Assembly (NCBI RefSeq): GCF_032884065.1
Contig: NC_088879.1
Location: 23,918,038 to 23,982,037, forward strand
Length of the DNA: 64,000 bases
Origin: Artemia franciscana
Lineage: Eukaryota; Arthropoda; Branchiopoda; Anostraca; Artemiidae
Direction: 5' to 3'
A program made the translations under genes and the position numbers. Position 1 is the first letter of the stretch; each line of letters opens with the position of its first letter. This document shows, in pieces, positions 1-9,491 of the stretch. The notes beneath the pieces are model-generated. The model saw only the letters and a list, made by a program, of their open reading frames with translations, searched no databases and had not been told where the DNA came from.

Positions 1-245
1 CCGTATTACGCGATAATAAGCGAGCAGAAGAGGGGAGTTCTCTCGTCGCAAGGGCCGTTGTACCTGCCGGGAGTGGATTCTTCCTTAAACTGCGGGAATC
101 AGGTAGCAAGAAACTACGCTTCCCTCGCTTATTATTTAATTTCCATCGCTCATGATCTAATTTGCATTCAAGATTGCAATCACTGTGAGCCGCATTCAAG
201 TGATTCACTGTGCATTTCACTATGAGCGTGCTATAGTTAGTTAAC

Positions 246-1343
246 ATGCACAGAGGTAATGAGGACAATTTGCTTTATTCTCTGGTGTTAAATTTTGTTC
301 AGCAAAATGTTGAAAAAGGAATTGATGATGAGATGATTAAGAAGTTTGGTACAGAATTTTTTGACGTCGATGATATTGTGAATGCGAAGAAGTGGCTTGG
401 GTCCAAGCTGTATCCATATGCTTTATTTCAGAAGCGAACTGGATTGAAAGCGCCACTAAGTCATTTAGGAGATATACTGGATTTTATCAAGTAGGGCAAT
501 ACAGATGATTTCGACATCCCGGTATTTTGTATATTAAACCCTAGTGAAGTCCCATTGATACCAGCTACAGCTTATTCTGCTCTCTTTTCGGGAGTAAAGG
601 AGCTACGTATCCAGCTAAAAACTATTTCTAATCAATTTGATATGTTTTCCAATCATTTCCCGCCATTATCACAGCCTGGAGCCTCGAAACCTGCCGAAAA
701 CCACTCTACTATTGTTGTCTCTAAATTGCCACCATCTATTAGAGATCCGACAAGCCGCAAAGACTTTATCGATCAATTAAGTGGTCATGATTCGGTTGCT
801 AGTATTCGGCCGGTGGGAGATAAACTGTTCGTAAACATTGAAAAATCGGTAGCTTCTGATTTCTGTGAGTCTGTTAAGTCTGTAGTCTCGGATATTGGCA
901 CGAAGATTCTGCAGAAACGTTACCTTGGAATTATAAAAGGAATCCCGCTGTCATTTAATGTTTCTGAATTCAAAATGCACTCAGGAGTCGTTGACGCAAA
1001 CCGAATTGGTTTGTCCCAAACTATCAAGCTAGACTTTTCAGATTCGTTTGCAAAACGTGACGCTATGAAGAATGGAGTAAAAATAGGTTACGAGATTTTC
1101 AGAATTTATGATTTCGTAAGTGTACCGCGATGTTGCTTTAAGTGCAGGTCTCCTGATCACTTTATCAACGGTTGTACCTGTCAGGTGGAAAAGTGTGCGC
1201 GCTGCGCCGAAAATCACATTTTTTCGAAAGATGCGCCCTGTACGAATAGACCTAAATGTGCAAACTGCGGCGTTTCTTACACTTCATATAGTCTATTATG
1301 TCCAGTGCTCAAGTCTCGTATTGCGACCGCTGTGAAAAAATGA
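246..1343 (+). pseudogene. LINE ORF1, zinc-knuckle nucleic-acid-binding protein, one in-frame stop
   Basis: This is the gag-like chaperone of the LINE, expected to coat the element RNA. From ATG at 246 a single frame runs 366 codons to TGA at 1341-1343, interrupted only by TAG at 492-494. The two pieces share a frame, so they are one ORF with a nonsense mutation rather than two genes. Near the C-terminus a canonical CX2CX4HX4C knuckle starts at CCFKC. A second, CX2CX3HX7C-like knuckle (CARCAENH) and a third degenerate one (CANC), with Tyr where His is expected, follow. The N-terminal part before the stop is not recognisable as a named domain. ORF2 follows at once in the same frame. Confidence 0.8.
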
Positions 1344-3990
1344 TGTCACAAAAATTCGGTTATTTCGTACAATATAAATGGAACACGTCAAAAAGAGCAC
1401 ATCATTGACGAACTTTCGAGCAACTATGACATCGTTTGTCTTCAAGAGCATCTTTTATCTTCAAATAATACCAACTTGTTGAAACGGAGTGCAAACCATA
1501 TTACTTTTGTGAGTGCTGCAAGATCTACGTTTGGTAGACCTTCCGGAGGCCTTGCCTGTATACTGAGACGTAGCTCCTTTTCATCCACGACGCCTGTGCT
1601 GTTCCATAGTGACGAAAACCTCTTGGCCGTGCGAATTGCCGATTTAATACTTATTAACGTGTACTTTCCTTGTGATCGTAAGTCGGTTCAATCACTGAAT
1701 AAGTTTGCCAAGACCTGTAGTGTTTTGAAAAAAGTGACAGAATCCGTATCATCTCTCGGTTATCAATTTGTTGTCGCTGGGGGATTTTAATGCTGATTTA
1801 CTGAATTCAAATATTCGGTCTGATATGGTTTTCGATTCTTTATCTGAGTTTAAGCTAGTGGATAAGAATCGTCTGTTTTCTTACATCCATCATTCTGGGA
1901 GCCTTACTAATATTGATCATGTTCTTTGCTCTCCCAATATATCTGTTTCGACTGTTTCTGTACATGAAATAGAAAGCGATATAGACCACCTACCAATTTC
2001 CTTCATGCTTGGTATTTCTCTGTCGCAAGATAGTTCTAATAGACGTGGGAATCGTAGATGGTTTACCAGACGAAATTGGAATAAGGCTAATTGGGCTCTT
2101 TATATTTCTACCCTTACAGCTTTTTTGTCTAGGATAAAAGTTCCTTTTCAGCTACTTCAGATTGGATCTAAATTTGTAAAGAATAAGAATTTTCTGAATA
2201 AATATTAATTTGATATTATATCATGCATGAAGGAAGCTGAGAGGGTGGCTGTTCCTGAAGAACGTGTTAAATTTAATACGCGGAAGCCTGAATGGTCTTG
2301 GGATCCGGGTCTGAAATCAGTGAAAAATAAAGCCAAATTTTGGCTACGTATTTGGGTTTCTTGCGAACGACCACGTAGCGGTGTAGTATTTCAGCTTAAA
2401 CAGAAAACTAAATTAGAGTATAAAAAGTATTTACGGTCTGCAAAATCTAAAATTTGCAAATTCCCGTCAAGTAATTTCGATTGGAAAAATATGGTAAATT
2501 CAAATAAAATCGATGACTCTTCGTCAACAAGTAGCCCAATTAGTTCTGCTGCTTGGTGCAAATATTACGACCAGATTTTCAACACTATAAATCATTTTGT
2601 TCATGCTACTTTTATGAGGTTTCTTATTTCTGCGCTTCCCATATCACTCCGCCAGAACCAGATCCTCCCAGTTAATTTAGTTTCGGTGGCACAAGCTATA
2701 AAGAAGCTCAAGTCTAGCTCTATTGACTGTGATGGTATAAGTGTCAAACACCTAAATGTTGATTGTCCAGCTCTAGTCCAACATTTACAACTTCTGTTTC
2801 AAATGTGCTTATGCACCTCGGTTGTGCCTGAAAGTTTTTTGTGTGGAACAGTTACTTCAATCCTGAAAAGAGGAAAGATTCCGACTGAGTGTGCATCTTA
2901 CAGGCCTATAACGGTTTCCTGCAATATAAGCAAAATGTTTGAGTATCTTCTCCTGCCATCAGTTAATTCTTCGGCATATTTTGGTGAAAATCAGATTGGG
3001 TTTTCAGCTGGGGTAGGTTGCCAGCAGGGTCATCGAGTTTTGGCTAATGTTCTTACTGAGGCTACTAAAAAAGGATTCGAGTTACATTTATGTGCTTTGG
3101 ATCTCTCCAAAGCTTTTGACACTGTTACGCATTCCCAAGCTATCTTTTCCCTTTTTAGTCACGGTATCAACATATCGGTAATTTTTCTTCTTAGATATTG
3201 GTATTCAAATTCCTTTTTGCGGATTAAAACGGATATGAGGGTTTTAGATAGTAAAATTCCAATACGACGTGGGGTCCGACAAGGTGCTGTCCTCTCCCCC
3301 TCTATTTTCAAACTTTGTATATCATCTGTCCTTTCCTCTATCCCACCTACTTGCATCCTCAATTCTGTAAATATTTCTTATCTTGCCTATGCGGATGATA
3401 TTCTTTTGATCAGTAGGACTAAAAAAGGGCTCTCTTTGTCTGTTTCAACAGTAGCATCTAAGCTTCATGCGATTGGACTTTCTCTTAATCTTTCAAAATA
3501 TGAATAACTTTCATTTAATAATAATATCACTACTCCTCTAATCTGTGGATCTTTTTCTATCCCGTCGGTTTCTTCATTTCGGTGGCTGGGAACTAACGTT
3601 AGTAAAACTCTAAAATCCTTACGGACTCTCACTGTTGCTGATTGCAAGAAGAAAATCGAATTAAGTTACTCTAAAATTGTTGCTAACCGAGGTAGATACA
3701 ATAGAAAGTCTCTTGCTAAATTATACTCGGTTTTTACAGATCATTCGGTTTTGTTTCTTTCTGGTATTTACCCTATTTTTCATAAAAAAGATATCAGTTC
3801 AATTCGTTCTTATTATTTCCGTTTTTCCCGTTTTCTATTGTATCTGCCTCCATGGTATAGGAATAGGAGCCTCATATCTATTTATAGTTTCCCAGATATT
3901 GGGTCGAAGCTCACAGAGCTTGCTGGCAAAATACCCCAGTCTACTTATAAGTATCTGCCCGCCCACGGAGGCCTTACTCTTTTGCTTTAG
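1344..3990 (+). pseudogene. LINE ORF2, APE-type endonuclease and reverse transcriptase, frameshifted
   Basis: This protein would nick target DNA and copy the element RNA. The endonuclease begins just after the ORF1 stop (NING, then DIVCLQEH) and reaches the GDFN motif near 1775-1795. There one extra G in a G-run changes GDFN to GGF plus a stop and shifts the frame. The downstream frame resumes with GDFNADLL and carries SDIDHLPI. An in-frame TAA at 2206-2208 and another at 3505-3507 are the other lesions. Reverse transcriptase motifs are clear: YRPITVSCNISKMFE, ALDLSKAFD (motif A), GVRQGAVLSP (motif B), and YADD at 3388-3399 (motif C). The frame continues after 3507 to TAG at 3988-3990. No start codon is certain, because ORF1 and ORF2 share a frame across the TGA. 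Confidence 0.85.
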
Positions 3991-4090
3991 TTTCTTGTTT
4001 TTTTCTGTTTTGTGTAGTGTTTGTTTTGTTTAATTCATTGATACTCCGCTTTGATTTTTTGTAGCGGGTCAAAAATAAATTATTATTATT

Positions 4091-4165
4091 ATTATATATA
4101 AAAATAAGTTGTATATATGCATGTTTGTTTGTTTGTGGGTTTGCATTTGACGTCATTATTAAGTA
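4091..4165 (+). mobile_element. Helitron 5'-end stub
   Basis: Right after the LINE tail the sequence reads TATATAAAAATAAGTTGT, then a TGTTTG-rich stretch and a TGACGTCA palindrome. This is the layout of the Helitron 5' ends elsewhere in the window. It is cut at 4165 by the terminus of an inverted Helitron (CTAG at 4166). Only about 75 bp survive, so assignment to this exact family is by resemblance. Confidence 0.5.
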
Positions 4166-4234
4166 CTAGCTGTTGGGGTGGCGCTTCGCGCCACCCCAAC
4201 ACCTAGTTGGTGGGGGCGCTTCGCGCCCCCCCCT
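4166..4234 (-). other. Helitron 3' terminus with doubled hairpin and doubled CTAG
   Basis: Outer hairpin: 14-bp stem 4171-4184/4188-4201, loop GAA on the element strand. Inner hairpin: 8-bp stem 4212-4219/4223-4230 with the same loop. Each is followed on the element strand by CTAG (outer at 4166-4169, inner at 4203-4206). The same double structure closes the copies at 8603, 13438, 31163 and 51514. A hairpin followed by CTRR is the known Helitron termination signal; two in series is unusual. Confidence 0.85.
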
Positions 4235-5697
4235 AGCCCCCCCGCGCGCGTAAGTCGTTACGCGCCATAATAGTTACGCGCCATTGTAGTTGTGTCCCTA
4301 TGTCCCACCTGTGAATATAGATAGATATATATATATGGTTTTAACTACGTAAAACTTGCGAATATACAACATTCTTTGCTGTCCCATTGTCTTTGCATAT
4401 AAATAGATTGTCAGGTTTACCGACTCTTGAACATGCAACATATAATGGTCCATGGGAAAACAATCTGTATTCAGATCTATACCTCATGATTCTAATGATT
4501 GCCCTTGAGCTTTGTTGATGGTGATTGCTAATCGACCATTCCCTGTCCCGGTGTCCCGGTCGTCATTTACATCCCCCTGTTTCCCCCGGTGTCCCCGTTG
4601 TAGTTGTGTCCCTGTGTCCCGGTCGTCATTTATATTCCCTGTGTCCCGGTCGTCATTTGTATCCCGGTGTACCGGTCTGTATATACATTCGTTTTTTAGT
4701 TTTGTTTTTCTCCTTTATTTTTTTCCTTTTTTTTCTTTTTTAGTTTATTTAGATTTTTAGATTTTTTAGTTTTTTTATTAGTTTTTAGTTTTTTTTTTCT
4801 TTTTAGTTTTTTTGTAGTTTTTACCTTCTTTTTAGTTTTGTTAATTTTTTTTTTTACTTATGTCCTGGTCGTCATTTATACTCCCTGTGTCCCGGTGCTT
4901 TGTTGATTGCTAATCGAACATTCCTTTTGTCCTGGTCGCTTTCTCTTTGAGTGTCGTCATTTATTTTTTTCTTTTTTAGTTCTTTTAGTTTTTACCTTTT
5001 TTAGTTTTTTTAGGTTTTTAGATGAAAATTTTTTTTAGTTTTTTCCTTTTTTTCTTTTTAGTTTTTTATTGGTTTTTACCTTTATGTTAGCTTATTTTTC
5101 AGTTTTTTCCTTTTTTTTTTAGTTTTTTTTTATTTTTTATTTTTTTTTAGTTTTTTACCTTTTTTTAGTTTTTTTAGTTTTTTTAGTTTTTTAGCTTTTT
5201 TACTTTTTTTATTAGTTTTTAGTTTTTTTGTAGTTTTTGCCTTTTTTTAGTTTTTTCAGTTTTTTTTTTAGTTTTTTATTGGTTTTTACCTTTATTTTAG
5301 CTTATTTTTCAGTTTTTTCCTTTTTTTTAGTTTTTTTTTAGTTTTTAGTTTTTTTAGTTTTTTACCTTTTTTTTAGTTTTTTTAGTTTTTTTAGTTTTTT
5401 AGCTTTTTTATTTTTTTTATTAGTTTTTAGTTTTTTTGTAGTTTTTGCCTTTTTTTTAGTTTTTTTAGTTTTTTAGCTTTTTTATTAGTTTTTAGTTTTT
5501 TTTGTAGTTTTTGCCTTTTTTTAGTTTTTTTAGTTTTTTAGCTTTTTTATTTTTTTTATTAGTTTTTAGTTTTTTTTGTAGTTTTTGCCTTTTTTTAGTT
5601 TTTTCAGTTTTGACGTCACCTGATCCAGTTTTTTCAGGTGACGTCACCTGATCCACGATCCACAGATCCACAGACAACTTATTTTTATATATATAGA
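4166..5697 (-). mobile_element. Non-autonomous Helitron, complete, minus strand (outer unit)
   Basis: On the minus strand this element starts with TC at 5697 (TCTATATATATAAAAATAAG) and ends with CTAG at 4166, followed by T, as Helitrons do when inserting between A and T. A 14-bp perfect hairpin with a three-base loop (4171-4201) precedes the CTAG. Inside, from 5' to 3', are TGACGTCA palindromes, a long A-rich repeat field (T-rich as printed, about 4690-5620), the CCGGGACAC minisatellite and a scrap of helicase coding sequence ending in the INKAQGQ region. It has no Rep domain, so movement would depend on a partner. It joins a truncated copy at 5698 head-to-tail. Confidence 0.85.
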
Positions 5698-6238
5698 TAG
5701 TTTTTTTTTTTACTTATGTCCTGGTCGTCATTTATACTCCCTGTGTCCCGGTGCTTTGTTGATTGCTAATCGAACATTCCTTTTGTCCTGGTCGCTTTCT
5801 CTTTGAGTGTCGTCATTTATTAGTTTTTTCCTTTTTTTCTTTTTAGTTTTTTATTGGTTTTTACCTTTATTTTAGCTTATTTTTCAGTTTTTTCCTTTTT
5901 TTTAGTTTTTTTATTTTTTATTTTTTTTTAGTTTTTTACCTTTTTTTAGTTTTTTTAGTTTTTTTAGTTTTTTAGCTTTTTTACTTTTTTTATTAGTTTT
6001 TAGTTTTTTTTTGTAGTTTTTGCCTTTTTTTAGTTTTTTCAGTTTTTTTTTTAGTTTTTTATTGGTTTTTACCTTTATAGTTTTTTTAGTTTTTTAGCTT
6101 TTTTATTTTTTTTATTAGTTTTTAGTTTTTTTTGTAGTTTTTGCCTTTTTTTAGTTTTTTCAGTTTTGACGTCACCTGATCCAGTTTTTTCAGGTGACGT
6201 CACCTGACCCATCCACACATCCACAGACAGACAACTTA
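5698..6238 (-). mobile_element. Truncated Helitron unit, minus strand (inner unit)
   Basis: This is the 5' part of the same family: TGACGTCA palindromes near 6165-6205, the A-rich field, then the segment with GCGACCAGGACA. On the minus strand it stops after ATAAGT plus an A-run, then CTA, where the full unit 4166-5697 begins with TC. It has no 3' hairpin. At 541 bp it closely matches the truncated unit at 49362-49900 (539 bp) in length, content and junction. Its own 5' end lacks the first few bases and meets the plus-strand unit at 6239. Confidence 0.8.
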
Positions 6239-7332
6239 TCTATATATATAAAAATAAGTTGTCTGTCTGTGGATGGATGGATGGATGTGTCAGGTGACGT
6301 CACCTGAAAAAACTGGATTAGGTGACGTCAAAACTGAAAAAACTAAAAAAAGGCAAAAACTACAAAAAAAAACTAAAAACTAATAAAAAAAATAAAAAAG
6401 CTAAAAAACTAAAAAAACTATAAAGGTAAAAACCAATAAAAAACTAAAAAAAAAAGTGAAAAAACTAAAAAAAGGCAAAAACTACAAAAAAAACTAAAAA
6501 CTAATAAAAAAAGTAAAAAAGCTAAAAAACTAAAAAAACTAAAAAAACTAAAAAAAGGTAAAAAACTAAAAAAAATAAAAAATAAAAAAAATAAAAAAAA
6601 ACTAAAAAAAAGGAAAAAACTGAAAAATAAGCTAAAATAAAGGTAAAAACCAATAAAAAACTAAAAAAAAAGGAAAAAACTAATAAATGACGACACTCAA
6701 AGAGAAAGCGACCAGGACATGTACACCGGGATACAAATGACGACCGGGACACAGGGAATATAAATAACGACCGGGACACAGGGACACAACTACAACGGGG
6801 ACACCGGGGGAAACAGGGGGATATAAATGACGACCGGGACAAAAAAACTAAAAAGAAATAAAAACTAAAAACTAATAAAAAAAACTAAAAAATCTAAAAA
6901 TCTAAATAAGCTAAAAAAGAAAAAAAAAAGGAAAAAAATAAAGGAGAAAAACAAAACTAAAAAACGAATGTATATACAGACCGGGACACCGGGATACAAA
7001 TGATGACCGGGACCCGGGACACAGGGAATATAAATGACGACCGGGACACAGGGACACAACTACAACGGGGACACCGGGGGAAACAGGGGGATGTAAATGA
7101 CGACCGGGACACCGGGACAGGGAATGGTCGATTAGCAATCACCATCAACAAAGCTCAAGGGCAATCATTAGAATCATGAGGTATAGATCTGAATACAGAT
7201 TGTTTTCCCATGGACCATTATATGTTGCATGTTCAAGAGTCGGTAAACCTGACAATCTATTTATATGCAAAGACAATGGGACAGCAAAGAATGTTGTATA
7301 TTCGCAAGTTTTACGTAGTTAAAACCATATCT
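6239..7332 (+). mobile_element. Truncated Helitron unit, plus strand (inner unit)
   Basis: It starts with TC at 6239 and the family 5' sequence, followed by the AGGTGACGTCACCT palindrome, an A-rich field, the CCGGGACAC minisatellite and a frameshifted helicase C-terminal remnant (about 7125-7320). It then breaks off in ACCATAT, where the next unit starts. The unit at 7333 is nearly identical base for base, so the pair is a head-to-tail tandem about 1.09 kb apart. The 3' (TA)n, the GGCGCG segment and the hairpins are missing here. Confidence 0.8.
6720..7125 (+). repeat. CCGGGACAC minisatellite field inside Helitron (interrupted)
   Basis: The core ATGACGACCGGGACAC and close variants (ACACCGGGA, ACAGGGAATATAAATG) recur many times in two blocks, 6720-6840 and 6975-7125, separated by A-rich sequence. 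Equivalent fields occur at 7820-8225, 8660-8890, 12755-13015, 30105-30785 and 50885-51025, and reversed at 4540-4680. Unit order varies between copies. It always lies just upstream of the helicase motif VI remnant. Confidence 0.8.
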
Positions 7333-8603
7333 TCTATATATATAAAAATAAGTTGTCTGTCTGTGGATGGATGGATGGATGTGTCAGGTGACGTCACCTG
7401 AAAAAACTGGATTAGGTGACGTCAAAACTGAAAAAACTAAAAAAAGGCCAAAACTACAAAAAAAACTAAAAACTAATAAAAAAAATAAAAAAGCTAAAAA
7501 ACTAAAAAAACTATAAAGGTAAAAACCAATAAAAAACTAAAAAAAAAAGTGAAAAAACTAAAAAAAGGCAAAAACTACAAAAAAAAACTAAAAACTAATA
7601 AAAAAAGTAAAAAAGCTAAAAAACTAAAAAAACTAAAAAAACTAAAAAAAGGTAAAAAACTAAAAAAAATAAAAAATAAAAAAAATAAAAAATAAAAAAA
7701 AACTAAAAAAAAGGAAAAAACTGAAAAATAAGCTAAAATAAAGGTAAAAACCAATAAAAAACTAAAAAAAAAAGGAAAAAACTAATAAATGACGACACTC
7801 AAAGAGAAAGCGACCAGGACATGTACACCGGGATACAAATGACGACCGGGACACAGGGAATATAAATAACGACCGGGACACAGGGACACAACTACAACGG
7901 GGACACCGGGGGAAACAGGGGGATATAAATGACGACCGGGACAAAAAAACTAAAAAGAAATAAAAACTAAAAACTAATAAAAAAAACTAAAAAATCTAAA
8001 AATCTAAATAAGCTAAAAAAGAAAAAAAAAGGAAAAAAATAAAGGAGAAAAACAAAACTAAAAAACGAATGTATATACAGACCGGGACACCGGGATACAA
8101 ATGATGACCGGGACCCGGGACACAGGGAATATAAATGACGACCGGGACACAGGGACACAACTACAACGGGGACACCGGGGGAAACAGGGGGATGTAAATG
8201 ACGACCGGGACACCGGGACAGGGAATGGTCGATTAGCAATCACCATCAACAAAGCTCAAGGGCAATCATTAGAATCATGAGGTATAGATCTGAATACAGA
8301 TTGTTTTCCCATGGACCATTATATGTTGCATGTTCAAGAGTCGGTAAACCTGACAATCTATTTATATGCAAAGACAATGGGACAGCAAAGAATGTTGTAT
8401 ATTCGCAAGTTTTACGTAGTTAAAACCATATATATATATATATATCTATATTCACAGGTGGGACATAGGGACACAACTACAATGGCGCGTAACTATTATG
8501 GCGCGTAACGACTTACGCGCGCGGGGGGGCTTGGGGGGGGGGGCGCGAAGCGCCCCCACCAACTAGGTGTTGGGGTGGCGCGAAGCGCCACCCCAACAGC
8601 TAG
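7333..8603 (+). mobile_element. Non-autonomous Helitron, complete, plus strand (outer unit)
   Basis: This 1.27-kb copy runs from TC at 7333 (the exact first base is ambiguous by a few bases) to CTAG at 8600-8603, followed by T. It holds the 5' TGACGTCA palindromes, the A-rich field, the minisatellite, and the helicase remnant beginning INKAQGQ and broken by a stop and a frameshift. A short (TA)n at about 8429-8447, the segment AATGGCGCGTAAC and the doubled 3' hairpin close it. With 4166-5697 it forms the outward-facing end of a large inverted structure. Confidence 0.85.
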
Positions 8604-9271
<668 letters not shown>

Positions 9272-9318
9272 CTATATATATATAAATAAGTTGTCTGTCT
9301 GTGTGTCTGTCTGTCAGG

Positions 9319-9448
9319 TGACGTCATGTTTCTGTGTCGACTGACGTCATGAAGTTAGTTGTCGTCATTTTTGCTATGACGGTGACGTCATTAAAGATAT
9401 TTAATCATGAAGTTAGTTGTCGTCATTTTTGCTATGACGGTGACGTCA
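9319..9448 (+). promoter_or_regulatory. Cluster of four TGACGTCA palindromes upstream of RepHel
   Basis: TGACGTCA occurs at 9319, 9342, 9383 and 9441, the last two inside copies of a 58-bp duplication. The octamer is the consensus CRE bound by CREB/ATF bZIP proteins in animals. The short Helitrons keep one or two copies, often extended to AGGTGACGTCACCT. Promoter function is inference from position; no TATA box can be singled out in this AT-rich stretch. Confidence 0.5.
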
Positions 9449-9491
9449 TTAAAGATATTTAAGACATATATGTTCACGTAGAAATCTATTA

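Larger units (their letters stand above)
1..4090 (+). mobile_element. Non-LTR retrotransposon (LINE), near full length, inactive
   Basis: This copy-and-paste element encodes a zinc-knuckle ORF1 and an endonuclease-reverse transcriptase ORF2. Positions 1-245 have no convincing ORF and look like 5' UTR; the true 5' end may lie left of the window. ORF1 (246-1343) and ORF2 (about 1344-3990) follow. A short 3' UTR ends in an ATT/TTA microsatellite at about 4079-4094, the kind of tail several LINE clades use instead of poly-A. I see no RNase H domain. Gene order and motifs fit the Jockey/CR1 group; the exact clade is not resolved. One in-frame stop in ORF1 and two stops plus one frameshift in ORF2 make it inactive but young enough to read throughout. 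Its 3' end abuts a Helitron 5' stub. Confidence 0.85.

Noticed and set aside
5492-5677. 61-residue Lys-rich frame, identical at 49382 and 49921
   Set aside because: Translation of the A-rich repeat; identity reflects recent Helitron duplication, not a conserved protein.
6700-7130. Possible CRISPR-like array in the CCGGGACAC field
   Set aside because: Units are unequal, there are no unique spacers of constant length, and the setting is a eukaryotic Helitron.
8535-8603. GC-rich hairpins as intrinsic transcription terminators
   Set aside because: They are Helitron 3' termini: always followed by CTAG and a T target base, without functional T-tract.
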